Assembly (NCBI GenBank): GCA_043747295.1
Contig: JAYTPK010000168.1
Coordinates: 1 to 64,000, forward strand
Reading direction: 5' to 3'
From: JAAFIP01 sp043747295
GTDB lineage: Bacteria > Pseudomonadota > Gammaproteobacteria > Burkholderiales > Burkholderiaceae_C
DNA: 64,000 nt
Part shown: positions 39,878-48,865 of the stretch, piece by piece
How the letters are laid out: every line of letters begins with the position of its first letter
Numbering within the stretch: the stretch's first letter is position 1
The notes under the pieces: generated by a model
Databases searched by the model: none
Seen by the model: only the letters and a program-made list of their open reading frames with translations
What the model was told of the DNA's origin: nothing
Translations under genes and position numbers: made by a program

Positions 39878-40900
39878 TTAAATGCGCAAGCCGTCTTTAT
39901 CAAAATAATGCAGATGCTCAGGTGGTGCCGTCACAAACACCTTGTCGCCGCGCTGCACACTGGTTTGCCCGTTAAGCACTAGCTCAAACACCGTATCCTC
40001 TGCACCCTGATGCACCACCACGCCGTGCAGCAAGCTGGTGGAACCCAGTTGCTCAACCTGGGACACTGTAACAGTCAGGGCACCAGAAGCCGCGCTTTGT
40101 ACCAATTGCGCATGCTCTGGCCTGATGCCTACGGAGTGTGTGCCTGCAGGCGAGTGCGGCACAGCAGCTGAGGGTACAAAATTCATACGCGGGCTGCCAA
40201 TAAAGCCCGCAACAAAGGTGTTTTGCGGCCGGTTGTACAGCTCTAGCGGTGTGCCTACTTGCTCTATCACACCTGCGCGCAGCACCACAATTTTGTCAGC
40301 CATCGTCATAGCTTCTACTTGGTCATGCGTCACATAAATCATGGTGGCTTTCAGCCGTGCATGCAAGTCACGAATCTCCGAGCGCATGGACACGCGCAGC
40401 TCGGCGTCCAGGTTAGAAAGTGGCTCGTCAAACAAAAATAGTTTAGGCTCACGCACGATCGAGCGGCCAATAGCCACGCGCTGACGCTGGCCACCCGACA
40501 GCTGGGTAGGCTTGCGCTGCAGCAAGGCATCTAAGCGCAGCAAGGCGGCTGCAGCGTTCACCTTGGCGGCAATCACAGCAGCAGGCACCTTCATGTTTTC
40601 CAGACCAAAGGCCATGTTGTCGTACACCGTCATGTGCGGGTACAGCGCGTACGACTGAAACACCATAGCGCAACCTCGGTGCGCAGCAGACACCTCGTTG
40701 ACAATGTTGCCATCAATCAAAATATCACCACCAGAAGGCGCATCTAAACCCGAGATGATGCGCAACAAGGTAGATTTACCGCAGCCTGATGGCCCAACAA
40801 ATACGATAAATTCGCCATCTGCCACAGACAAATCCAAGCTGCGAATGATGGATGTTTTATCGTAGCTCTTTGATATATTTTTCAGTTCCAACGTGGCCAT
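39878..40900 (-). CDS. Sugar ABC transporter ATP-binding protein (MalK/UgpC-like)
   Basis: A 340-residue CUT1-family ATPase with Walker A GPSGCGKSTLL (36-46), signature LSGGQRQRVAIGR, Walker B LFLFDEPLSNLD and the H-loop YVTHDQVEA. A C-terminal TOBE/MalK regulatory domain (about 235-340) includes VGIRPEHAQL. It lies 9 bases from the permease gene before it and 23 from the GH31 gene after it. Confidence 0.93.
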   Translation of the reverse strand: MATLELKNISKSYDKTSIIRSLDLSVADGEFIVFVGPSGCGKSTLLRIISGLDAPSGGDILIDGNIVNEVSAAHRGCAMVFQSYALYPHMTVYDNMAFGLENMKVPAAVIAAKVNAAAALLRLDALLQRKPTQLSGGQRQRVAIGRSIVREPKLFLFDEPLSNLDAELRVSMRSEIRDLHARLKATMIYVTHDQVEAMTMADKIVVLRAGVIEQVGTPLELYNRPQNTFVAGFIGSPRMNFVPSAAVPHSPAGTHSVGIRPEHAQLVQSAASGALTVTVSQVEQLGSTSLLHGVVVHQGAEDTVFELVLNGQTSVQRGDKVFVTAPPEHLHYFDKDGLRI

Positions 40901-40909
40901 ACCGTCCCT

Positions 40910-41977
40910 TTACTTCACGCCTGCGCCAGCTATGCCAGTGGTGATATATTTTTGTAAAAATGCAAATACCAAGCTCACAGGGATCAGCGTGATCACCGTC
41001 ATGGCCAGCAAATAGTGCCACTGGGTATTAAGCTCGCCTTGAAACGAATTAAGCGCCAGTTGCAATGTGAACTTTTCAGATTTGGACAACACAATCAAAG
41101 GCCATAAAAAATCGTTCCAGCGCCACATCACCGAGAAAATAGCCAGCACAGCCATGGCAGGCGCGGCCAACGGCAAAATAATCTTCCAGTAAATGCGCCA
41201 TTCACTGGCATGGTCCATACGGGCAGCTTCTAGCAGCTCATCAGGAATGGTCAGCATGTATTGGCGAAGCAAAAACACACCCGTAGGCGTGGCTACAGCA
41301 GGCAATATGACACCCCATAGGCTGTTGAGCAACCCCACGCTAGAGATAACCAAAAAAGCGGGCACTAAAATAATGGTGGGTGGAATCATCAACGTGGCAA
41401 TGATCAAAATAAACACCGTCTTTTGCCCACGGAACTGGTACTTGGACAACGCAAACGCCGCCATTGAGTTAAACAGCAGTGTGATGATGGTAGCCACCAC
41501 CGTGATGAACACACTGTTCCACAAATAGGTACCAAAGCTGAATTTGCCAAACACCTCGGTGTAATTGCTCCAGGCAAACTGCATCTCATTGACTGGTGTG
41601 CGGTTTTTGATGTTGGTTTTGATCTCTACCGTGGGCTGCGCTGGGTCTACCAGCGTCGCCACTATACCCATGCGGCTCACCTGTGCCAGCTCGCGTGTAG
41701 CACCCGACTCGTCTTTGACGATGTACAACGGCAAGGGTTTATCGTGACCACTCACAACCACCGTTTTTTGGCTGTAAGGCAAAAAGGTGGGCGGGAACTG
41801 TGCCAAGGCGCTTTCTGTTTTAAACGACGACATGACTAGCCACAGCACGGGGCCAAACATCATGAACAAGCCCGCCACCAGGTAAGCGTAGGTCACCCAA
41901 TCAGTCCAGTCAAAATGCTGCCTGCCACGGGTTCGGGTTCGGGTTCGGGTTCGGGTTAAAAATTGAAGCACGCTCAT
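40910..41977 (-). CDS. Sugar ABC transporter permease (MalG-like) with an RT-repeat N-terminus
   Basis: A 355-residue permease with six spans and the EAA loop LEAARMDHASEWRIYWKIILPL near 250. A large periplasmic segment after span 1 (about 75-140) is typical of this MalG subgroup. The N-terminal cytoplasmic tail reads TRTRTRTRTRG, encoded by an in-frame hexanucleotide tandem repeat (41929-41957). The length of this tail could vary between strains without a frameshift. The start is directly next to the stop of the partner permease. Confidence 0.9.
   Translation of the reverse strand: MSVLQFLTRTRTRTRTRGRQHFDWTDWVTYAYLVAGLFMMFGPVLWLVMSSFKTESALAQFPPTFLPYSQKTVVVSGHDKPLPLYIVKDESGATRELAQVSRMGIVATLVDPAQPTVEIKTNIKNRTPVNEMQFAWSNYTEVFGKFSFGTYLWNSVFITVVATIITLLFNSMAAFALSKYQFRGQKTVFILIIATLMIPPTIILVPAFLVISSVGLLNSLWGVILPAVATPTGVFLLRQYMLTIPDELLEAARMDHASEWRIYWKIILPLAAPAMAVLAIFSVMWRWNDFLWPLIVLSKSEKFTLQLALNSFQGELNTQWHYLLAMTVITLIPVSLVFAFLQKYITTGIAGAGVK
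41929..41957. repeat. GGGTTC hexanucleotide tandem repeat inside the MalG-like gene
   Basis: Nearly five perfect GGGTTC units (plus-strand view) encode alternating Thr-Arg in the permease N-terminus. Pure short repeats of this kind are prone to slippage; unit length six keeps the frame. Confidence 0.9.
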
Positions 41978-42979
41978 TTATTTGGCCTTTTTACCGGCAT
42001 CGCTGGCGCGCGATACAAACAGCTGCAGCAGCGTAAGCGCCATCAGGCCTACCGCCAAAATAAGCGAAGCTGCTGCCGCTAAACCGTACAAGTGGATCTG
42101 CTCAGCAAAACCAGTTTGGTAGATAAACTGCACAATAAACGTAGTGGCAGAGCCCGGCCCACCACCAGTCAACACAAACACTTCGTCAAAAATTTGTACT
42201 GCGCGAATCAAAGCCAGCACGATGACCACAATCAGGTTAGGCATGAGCAATGGCAAGGTGATACGGCGAAGCACACGCCACGGGCTGGCAGCGTCCATCT
42301 CGGCAGCTTCGTACATGTCTTTAGGTATGGCCTGCAGCCCAGCCAGCAAGATGAGGGTGTAAAAACCCATGTGCGCCCAAATCGACACGAAGATCACCCA
42401 AAAGAAAGCCCAATTTTTATCGGTCAACCAGTCTACTGGCATACCGCCTGCCGCCACCATACCTGCGTTGAACACGCCTTGGCTTTGCAGCAGCCATTTC
42501 CAGATCAAGGCCACCACTACGGGTGACAACAAGACCGGATAGAAAAACACACCACGCCAAAAACCTCGGCCAATAATTTTGCGATTAAGCACCAGCGCGG
42601 TGACTAGTGAGAACAACACCATCAGCACCACTTGGATAGCGCTGAACTTGGCAGTGTTAAAAATGGAGCGCCAAAAAATATCTTTGCGGCAGCTTTGAAT
42701 ATCAAAGTAGTTGCTGCATTCCAGCAAAATAGCAAAATTTTCTGCACCGGTATACGGCCGATCAAAAGGCATCAACTTTACGCCACCGGTGCTGGCGTAG
42801 ATTAAGTTAATAAGAATCGGCAGGAAGGTAAAAACACCAAAAACGATCAAGTTGGGGGCAACAAACAGCCACCCAATACGCTTAACACCCAGCAGTTTTT
42901 GGCCCAGCTGAAAGACAGGCTCCAGCAAGTTAAAGCAAAAGCCTAAAAAGGCTGATATTGCAATTTGTAGTGTTTTCAC
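41978..42979 (-). CDS. Sugar ABC transporter permease (MalF-like)
   Basis: A 333-residue permease with a GTG start. Six spans are visible, with the EAA loop YEAAEMDAASPWRVLRRITLPL near 228. The segment LLECSNYFDIQSCRKDIFWRS is a periplasmic loop characteristic of CUT1 transporters of this kind. It pairs with the MalG-like protein. It follows the binding protein gene by 60 bases. Confidence 0.9.
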   Translation of the reverse strand: MKTLQIAISAFLGFCFNLLEPVFQLGQKLLGVKRIGWLFVAPNLIVFGVFTFLPILINLIYASTGGVKLMPFDRPYTGAENFAILLECSNYFDIQSCRKDIFWRSIFNTAKFSAIQVVLMVLFSLVTALVLNRKIIGRGFWRGVFFYPVLLSPVVVALIWKWLLQSQGVFNAGMVAAGGMPVDWLTDKNWAFFWVIFVSIWAHMGFYTLILLAGLQAIPKDMYEAAEMDAASPWRVLRRITLPLLMPNLIVVIVLALIRAVQIFDEVFVLTGGGPGSATTFIVQFIYQTGFAEQIHLYGLAAAASLILAVGLMALTLLQLFVSRASDAGKKAK

Positions 42980-43039
42980 AGCAATATGACAGCCTGCAGT
43001 TGCAGCACAAATGGCTGCAACTGCTGTGACCTTTCAGCT

Positions 43040-44314
43040 TTACCGTTGAGCTTGCTTGACTGCGTCAGCCATGTCTGTGGAGATCTTGGCCATCGCCTCA
43101 TCGGTGCTCATTTCACCCACAATGGCCTGCGTTACACGGGTCACAGTCGGCAGCATGATGGCGCGGTTGAACTTATAGCCTTGGAACAAGAATGCCTCGG
43201 TGGTCAGGCTGGCAACGCCACCGCTGAACACGCCCAGCGCAGCGCGCATGGCAGGTGCAGCGCCTGGATAGCTCACGCCTTTTTTAGCCAAGCCTTGGTG
43301 CGCAGGGATGTTATTGGTTTTGCCAATGAACTCTGCATAGTTGGCCTCAGAGGCAATAAAGTCCATGAATGCGCCCACTTCTTTAGGTGACTTGCTGGTT
43401 TTGAGCGCTACCCAAGCAGCGCCACCTGGAATGCCTGAACATGCAGCTGGGCCGCAGGGGTTAGGTACAGCCACCCAGTCAAACTTGGTGCCTACGTCTT
43501 TTTGCAGGCGGTTGATTTGCCATGAGCCTGACAATACCATCGCTACACGGCCGTTGGTAAATTCGCCAACAGAATCAGCATACGTTGAGCCGCCCGAGCC
43601 GCCCCACACTTCTTTGAGCATCGCGCCGTCTTTGTGCCAGCCTACAAATTTATTGACCGCAGTTTTGTAGCCGTTGTCCAAAATCAAGTTGCCTTGGGCA
43701 TCAAAAATCTTAGCGCCATAGCTGATCGCTGGGCCTGCAAAGCGGTGGCCAGAGCGGTCCCACGCCATACCTGCGGTTAACTGGGTTGCCTTAGCTACTT
43801 TGCGAGTGGCTTCAACCCACTCGTCCCACGTAGCTTTAGGGCCTGGCAGCTCGACCTTAGCTTGCTCAAACAGTGTTTTATTCACATAAGGGCCAGTCAT
43901 GGTCAGCTGGGACATGAAGCCGTAAATACCTTTGTCGGTCGCGCTGGGGCGCAGCCAAGTTTGTGTCGCGCCAAAGTTAGCGTCCCAGTATTTGGTGTCT
44001 TTCACATGGGTGCTGATGTCCATGTAGTACTTGGACAAACCGCCCAAGTCAGTCACGCGCGCAATATCTGGGCCTTGGCCTGCGGCCAACTGCACTGGCA
44101 GCTGCTCCAAAATTGTTTTGTAGGGCACCACATCAATGATGACTTTGGTGCCAGCGTTAGCGGCTTCAAAGCGCTTAGCTTGCTCGGTCATTACGTCGCA
44201 TTCCACACCGTCTTGGTAGCACATCACGCGGATCTCGCCAGCAGATGCTAATGTGGGTGCCATCACAGCGATAAAAGTTGCGCATGCAACAGCAGAAAGA
44301 AGGGGTTTGTTCAT
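43040..44314 (-). CDS. Sugar ABC transporter substrate-binding protein (CUT1)
   Basis: 424 residues, with a signal peptide ending LASAG. The ATG at 44314 is chosen over an in-frame TTG at 44326 because GGAGAAATTC stands right before it. Family features are FEAANAGTKVIIDVVPYKTILEQLPVQLAAGQGPDIARV and PGGAAWVALKTSKSPKEVGAFMDF in the extracellular solute-binding family 1 pattern. The ligand is probably an oligosaccharide or sugar acid given the neighbours. A 14-bp palindrome lies about 100 bases upstream. Confidence 0.92.
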   Translation of the reverse strand: MNKPLLSAVACATFIAVMAPTLASAGEIRVMCYQDGVECDVMTEQAKRFEAANAGTKVIIDVVPYKTILEQLPVQLAAGQGPDIARVTDLGGLSKYYMDISTHVKDTKYWDANFGATQTWLRPSATDKGIYGFMSQLTMTGPYVNKTLFEQAKVELPGPKATWDEWVEATRKVAKATQLTAGMAWDRSGHRFAGPAISYGAKIFDAQGNLILDNGYKTAVNKFVGWHKDGAMLKEVWGGSGGSTYADSVGEFTNGRVAMVLSGSWQINRLQKDVGTKFDWVAVPNPCGPAACSGIPGGAAWVALKTSKSPKEVGAFMDFIASEANYAEFIGKTNNIPAHQGLAKKGVSYPGAAPAMRAALGVFSGGVASLTTEAFLFQGYKFNRAIMLPTVTRVTQAIVGEMSTDEAMAKISTDMADAVKQAQR

Positions 44315-44411
44315 GAATTTCTCCAATGTAAATTAACTAATGCAGCATAGCCGAGCTGGTGGTATTTTGCGACAGGGTTTTTACGCAGATATATGGATAC
44401 ACGAGGGACGG

Positions 44412-44425
44412 GTCATCTAGATGAC
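44412..44425. promoter_or_regulatory. 14-bp perfect palindrome upstream of the sugar ABC genes
   Basis: GTCATCTAGATGAC lies in the 152 bases between the tctC stop (44467) and the start of the sugar-binding protein gene (44314). It is a likely operator at an internal promoter. The local FadR-type regulator or an outside sugar regulator could bind it. Confidence 0.45.
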
Positions 44426-44466
44426 AACTCATTTCTAGCGCACACATGGTGCTTGCCAAACCATGA

Positions 44467-45480
44467 TTATTGCGCGGTGATGCCTGCCGTTTTGATCACG
44501 CGGGTCCAGCGATCTTTTTCAGATTTGACAAACGCGCTGTAAGCCGCAGCACCCAAAGTGGGCACCACAAAACCTGTGGACTCTAGGCGCTGCTTGAGTT
44601 CAGCACTTTGAATGGCTTTGACCATTTCAGCCTCCAGCTTGTCAACAATCGCTTTAGGGGTACCTTTGGGCAGCGACATGCCTGACCACGACAGCGCAGA
44701 AAAACCGGGGTAGCCAGACTCACTGACGGTGGGTACATCAGGGTACAGCGGGTTGCGCTGCGCGCTAGATACCGCCAGCGCGCGCAGTTTGCCCGCTTTA
44801 ACGTGCTGCAAAGCGACGTCTTGGTTGATGAACATCATGGGGATTTGGCCGCCCAGCAGGTCGGTCATCATCGGGCCGCCGCCACGGTACGGTATGCCCA
44901 CCATGAACAGACCTTTGCAATCGGTTTTACCAGCTGGGCAGGCTGACACGGTTTGCTTGAGTAACTCCATCGCCATGTGGCCAGACGCTGCATGGGTGTA
45001 GCCGTAATTGAGCTTGCCTGGGTTGGCCTTGCCGTAGTCCACCAGTTCTTGCAGTGTTTTAAACGGCTGGCTGGGGTGCACCACCAGCACGTTAGGCCCT
45101 GAGTTAACTTGCGTGAGGTGGATAAAGTCGTTGTTAGAGTCGTACTTTAAATTGGCATCCAGCCCATGGGCTACGGCGTTTTGCCCTACCCCAGTTTGCA
45201 CGATGGTGTAACCATCAGCGTTGGCCTTGGAGCCGCGCTCTGTGCCAATCACGCCACCTGCACCGCCCACGTTTTCAACCACAAAGGGCTGCTTCATCGA
45301 CTTGGTCAACGCGTCGGCCATCATGCGGGCCATCACATCGCTGGTGCCACCTGGCGGAAAAGGTACGATCACTTTAACGGCTTTAGTGGGGTAGTCAGCC
45401 TGCGCCAGTGCCACGCCAGACACTATAAAAAGCATAGCTGCTTGAGCAATAAATACTTGGACTACACGGTTATTTAGCAT
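44467..45480 (-). CDS. Tripartite tricarboxylate transporter binding protein with a repeat-encoded signal peptide
   Basis: TctC/Bug-type periplasmic receptors bind carboxylates. This one has 337 residues with YPTKAVKVIVPFPPGGTSDVMAR, NVGGAGGVIGTERGS and GYTHAASGHMAMELLK. No TctA or TctB gene is in the operon. The N-terminus RVVQVFIAQAAMLFIVSG, which serves as the signal peptide (cleavage probably after VALA), is encoded by a dispersed repeat copy (45423-45487). No other start upstream of the mature part would give an adequate signal. Its place in a uronate operon suggests a sugar acid ligand. Confidence 0.88.
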   Translation of the reverse strand: MLNNRVVQVFIAQAAMLFIVSGVALAQADYPTKAVKVIVPFPPGGTSDVMARMMADALTKSMKQPFVVENVGGAGGVIGTERGSKANADGYTIVQTGVGQNAVAHGLDANLKYDSNNDFIHLTQVNSGPNVLVVHPSQPFKTLQELVDYGKANPGKLNYGYTHAASGHMAMELLKQTVSACPAGKTDCKGLFMVGIPYRGGGPMMTDLLGGQIPMMFINQDVALQHVKAGKLRALAVSSAQRNPLYPDVPTVSESGYPGFSALSWSGMSLPKGTPKAIVDKLEAEMVKAIQSAELKQRLESTGFVVPTLGAAAYSAFVKSEKDRWTRVIKTAGITAQ

Positions 45481-45487
45481 ATAAAGC
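45423..45487 (+). repeat. Dispersed repeat, copy 7 (encodes the tctC signal peptide)
   Basis: ctataaaaagcatagctg, then cttgagcaataaa, tacttggactac and the tail acggttatttagcatataaag. The tctC gene reads the opposite strand through it, using the same phase as gluQ (VVQV...QAA). Even the ATG start codon lies within the repeat. Confidence 0.85.
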
Positions 45488-45532
45488 CTTCATTAAATGG
45501 ATAGAAATTTACGGGATAGTCTGCAAACTTTT

Positions 45533-46261
45533 TTAACGGCCCTGCGTTGTGCGCCAGGCTGCAAAGTCTGTTCGCGACTGCTCATCTGTCGGTGGATATA
45601 AACCCAAAATGCTGCGACCCTGCAGCACCTGGGCAGTCACAAAATCTTCAAACGCTGTCATCTCTACCGCCTCGGCGGCTATCTCATCAGCCATGTGCGC
45701 GGGGATAACAATCACGCCTTCTTTGTCGCCCACCATCACGTCTCCGGGCCACACGGCTACATCGCCACAGCCGATCGGCAGATTGATGTCTAGCGCTTGG
45801 TGCAAGGTTAAGTTAGTCGGCGCGCTGGGGCGCTGGTGGTAGCACGGAAAAGGTAATGCAGCAATCTCGGGCGAATCTCTAAACCCACCGTCGGTTACCG
45901 CGCCTGCGCAGCCGCGCACCATCAGGCGTGTAATCAAAATAGAACCTGCTGACGCAGCGCGTGCATCTTTACGGCTGTCAAACACCATCACCGCGCCTGG
46001 GGGGCATTGCTCTACCGCCGCACGCTGGGGGTGTGTGCGGTCTTGAAACACGGTGATAGGGTTTAAATCTTCGCGTGCAGGAATGTAGCGCAGCGTAAAC
46101 GCTGGGCCCACCATATTGGGTTGTTTGGCAGTCAGGTCGGTGTTAACCGGGCGCACGTCTTGAATAAACTGGTTGCGCAGCCCGCGCTTGAACAGCGCAG
46201 TACACAGCGTAGCGGTGCTGACGGTTTTGAGCTTGTCACGGGTCGAGGTGCTTAAGGTCAT
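45533..46261 (-). CDS. RraA-like protein (possible 4-hydroxy-2-oxo acid aldolase)
   Basis: 242 residues of the RraA/HMG-aldolase fold, with ALFKRGLRNQFIQDVRPV, GSILITRLMVRGCAGAVTDGGFRDSPEI (the G-x-R-D substrate/metal motif) and GDVMVGDKEGVIVIP. It is longer than E. coli RraA (161) and of the size of the sugar-acid-associated subgroup. Class II aldolases of this fold cleave 4-hydroxy-2-oxo acids to pyruvate. In this operon it could split the oxo acid made by the dehydratase. That role is inference; regulator-of-RNase activity is unlikely here. Confidence 0.8.
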   Translation of the reverse strand: MTLSTSTRDKLKTVSTATLCTALFKRGLRNQFIQDVRPVNTDLTAKQPNMVGPAFTLRYIPAREDLNPITVFQDRTHPQRAAVEQCPPGAVMVFDSRKDARAASAGSILITRLMVRGCAGAVTDGGFRDSPEIAALPFPCYHQRPSAPTNLTLHQALDINLPIGCGDVAVWPGDVMVGDKEGVIVIPAHMADEIAAEAVEMTAFEDFVTAQVLQGRSILGLYPPTDEQSRTDFAAWRTTQGR

Positions 46262-46308
46262 AGGCTTTTAGCTAAGTTAAAAAGTAGTGGTGGTCAATGA
46301 TGCAATGG

Positions 46309-47031
46309 CTAGCGATCTAGCTGCCGGTCCAGCAAACGGTTGCGTGCTTGGTCGATGTGGTAGCGCATGGCAATGCCTGCACTGTCGGCGTCTGACACGC
46401 GAATGGCGTTGACAATGCGGTCATGCTCATCCAGCACACGGTCGCGCCGCTGGGCAGACGCAGCGCGCGTGAGCGACAGCGTCACATTCATGCTGCCTTT
46501 GTGTTTATCTGCCAGCTGGTCGAGTGTTTCCAGCAGCATGCTGTTGCCTGATGCCACGGCAATAGCGCGGTGAAATGCATAGTCGGCCTCTTGCGCCGCT
46601 TGGCCTTTGCCAAACACAGTTTTCAGCAAAATGGCGGCTTTTTCGATGGTGCGTAATTGCGCGTCCGTGCGCTGGCGCGCAGCCAAGCGCGCAGACAACT
46701 CTTCTATGGCCATGCGCAGCTCCAGGCTTTGCAGCACATCGTGCAATGTAAAAGTGCGCGTGAGTTCACCCAGCTTTTGCGACGGGCTACGCTGCACAAA
46801 GCTGCCCGAGCCTTGGCGCGAGATGACCACGCCATCACTTTGCAGCCTTTGCAAAGCCTCGCGCACTACAGGGCGTGAGACGTTAAACCGCTCGGCCAGT
46901 TGCGTCTCAGGCGGCAAACGATCGCCCACAGCTACCGTACCGGCCATGATGTCGCCAAGTAGCTCGGTGTAGACGGTCTGCGACAAGCGCAGTCGGTCTA
47001 CAGCCAAGGGTGACAGGTCAGCAGTGGGCAT
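46309..47031 (-). CDS. FadR-subfamily GntR transcriptional regulator
   Basis: A 240-residue regulator. The GntR winged helix (about 15-85) has ELLGDIMAGTVAVGDRLPPETQLAERFNVSRPVVREALQRLQ. The C-terminal FCD domain (about 95-235) has the metal-ligand pattern D-x3-H in DYAFHRAIA and the HID near the end. Regulators of this group (UxuR, ExuR, LldR types) sense sugar acids. It sits inside the operon, and a TNGTNNNACNA site precedes the operon's first gene. Confidence 0.88.
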   Translation of the reverse strand: MPTADLSPLAVDRLRLSQTVYTELLGDIMAGTVAVGDRLPPETQLAERFNVSRPVVREALQRLQSDGVVISRQGSGSFVQRSPSQKLGELTRTFTLHDVLQSLELRMAIEELSARLAARQRTDAQLRTIEKAAILLKTVFGKGQAAQEADYAFHRAIAVASGNSMLLETLDQLADKHKGSMNVTLSLTRAASAQRRDRVLDEHDRIVNAIRVSDADSAGIAMRYHIDQARNRLLDRQLDR

Positions 47032-47093
47032 GTTAATCAGCTAATGGCACGCTAAGTGGGAAGCTAGGGGGGAGCTAATGGGCAGATGAAAAC

Positions 47094-48854
47094 TTAATGG
47101 ATTTCTGGCTCGCCAGCCGCTTTACCCGTAGCGTCTGCTTTGTAGTCAGTTTCTAAAAAGTCAAAGTCACAGCCCTTGTCGGCTTGCTGAATATGCTTTA
47201 AATACAGCGCCCCGTAGCCTCTGCTGAATTTGGGCATTGGCGGTATCCAAGCGCTGCGGCGCTTGGCCAATTCGGCATCGCTTACCGCCATGCTGATGCT
47301 GCGCGCTTCGATGTCTAGCGTGATCAAATCGCCATCTTGCACCAAGGCCAGCGGCCCGCCCACATGGCTCTCGGGCGTGACGTGCAGCACGCAGGCGCCG
47401 TAGCTGGTACCGCTCATGCGCGCATCGCTGATGCGCAGCATGTCGCGCACGCCTTCTTTGAGCAGCTTTTGCGGGATGGGCAGTTGCCCCCACTCCGGCA
47501 TGCCGGGCGCGCCTTGTGGGCCTGCGCTTTGCAGCACTATCACGCTATCGGCCGTTACATCCAATTCCGGCGCGTCGATGCGGGCGTTCATGTCGTTGTA
47601 GTCTTTGAACACCACAGCTTTGCCAGTGTGTTTATAAAACTTCGCCTCCATCGCTGCCGGTTTGATAACAGCGCCACCGGGGGCAATGTTGCCGTACAGC
47701 ACTGCCAAGCCATCTTTGGGCACCAGCGGGTTGCTCATAGGGCGAATCACGTCGTCGTTGTACACCTTGGCACCCGCGATGTTCTCGCCCAACGTGGTGC
47801 TCATGATGGTTTGGGCGCTGCCGTCTAGAAGCCCGCCGGTTTTCACGTCACCCAACTGCGTGAGCAGGGCACGCAGGCCACCCGCGTAGTAAAAATCCTC
47901 CATCAAAAACTTGCCGCTGGGCCGCAGGTTGGCCAGCACGGGCGTTTTGCGCGCCATAGCATCGAACTGGTCGATGTTCAGATCAATGCCCGCCCGCCGC
48001 GCCATCGCCACCAGGTGCACGATGCTGTTGGTGCTGCCGCCCAACGCCAGTACGGTGGTAACAGCGTTGTCAAACGATGCCTTGGTGAGAATGTCGGACG
48101 GTTTGATGTCTTGCCACACCATCTCGACAATGCGCTTACCAGTCAGCGTGGCCATCTGCGCGTGACGCGAGTCGGGCGCCGGAATACTGGCCGCACCGGG
48201 TAGAGTGAGGCCCAGTGCCTCTGCCGCACTGGTCAGCGTGCTGGCGGTGCCCATGGTCATGCAATGGCCCGGGCTGCGGGCAATGCCGTCTTCTACTTCT
48301 TGCCAATCTTGCTGCGTAATGTTGCCCGCGCGCAGCTCAGCCCAGTACTTCCAGGTGTCCGAGCCGCTGCCAATCACGCCGCCTTTGTAGTCACCGCTGA
48401 GCATCGGGCCTGCGGGCATAAAGATGGTGGGCAGGTTCATGCTGATCGCACCCATGATGAGCGCGGGCGTGGTCTTGTCGCAGCCACCCATCAGTACTGC
48501 ACCATCGGCCGGGTAGCTGCGCAATAGCTCTTCCGTCTCCATCGCCAGCAGGTTGCGGTACAGCATGGTGGTGGGCTTTTGCATCGGCTCACTTAAAGAG
48601 ATAGCTGGCATCTCCACCGGAAACCCACCCGCCTGCCAAATGCCGCGCTTGATCTCTTCGACCCGCTGTTTGAAGTGGGTGTGGCAGGGGTTAATGTCGC
48701 TCCAGGTGTTGATGATGGCTATCACCGGCTTGCCAGCGTAGTCACTGCGGTGGTAGCCCATTTGCGCGGTGCGTGAGCGGTGGCCAAAACTGCGCAGGTC
48801 TTGTACGCCGTACCAGCGGTGGCTGCGCAGTTCTTCAGGTTTTTTTCGGGTCAT
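47094..48854 (-). CDS. IlvD/Edd family sugar-acid dehydratase (arabonate dehydratase-like)
   Basis: A 586-residue iron-sulfur dehydratase. Candidate cluster ligands are C57 (NPCHTH), C125 (GGCDKTTPA) and C198 (SPGHCMTMGTAST), in the spacing of the 2Fe-2S pentonate dehydratases. It removes water from a sugar acid to give a 2-keto-3-deoxy acid. It is closest in style to L-arabonate dehydratase, but with uronate dehydrogenase in the operon an aldarate or hexonate substrate is possible. The ATG at 48854 is preferred; an in-frame TTG at 48869 overlaps the previous stop. Confidence 0.9.
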   Translation of the reverse strand: MTRKKPEELRSHRWYGVQDLRSFGHRSRTAQMGYHRSDYAGKPVIAIINTWSDINPCHTHFKQRVEEIKRGIWQAGGFPVEMPAISLSEPMQKPTTMLYRNLLAMETEELLRSYPADGAVLMGGCDKTTPALIMGAISMNLPTIFMPAGPMLSGDYKGGVIGSGSDTWKYWAELRAGNITQQDWQEVEDGIARSPGHCMTMGTASTLTSAAEALGLTLPGAASIPAPDSRHAQMATLTGKRIVEMVWQDIKPSDILTKASFDNAVTTVLALGGSTNSIVHLVAMARRAGIDLNIDQFDAMARKTPVLANLRPSGKFLMEDFYYAGGLRALLTQLGDVKTGGLLDGSAQTIMSTTLGENIAGAKVYNDDVIRPMSNPLVPKDGLAVLYGNIAPGGAVIKPAAMEAKFYKHTGKAVVFKDYNDMNARIDAPELDVTADSVIVLQSAGPQGAPGMPEWGQLPIPQKLLKEGVRDMLRISDARMSGTSYGACVLHVTPESHVGGPLALVQDGDLITLDIEARSISMAVSDAELAKRRSAWIPPMPKFSRGYGALYLKHIQQADKGCDFDFLETDYKADATGKAAGEPEIH

Positions 48855-48865
48855 GATTTTTAACT

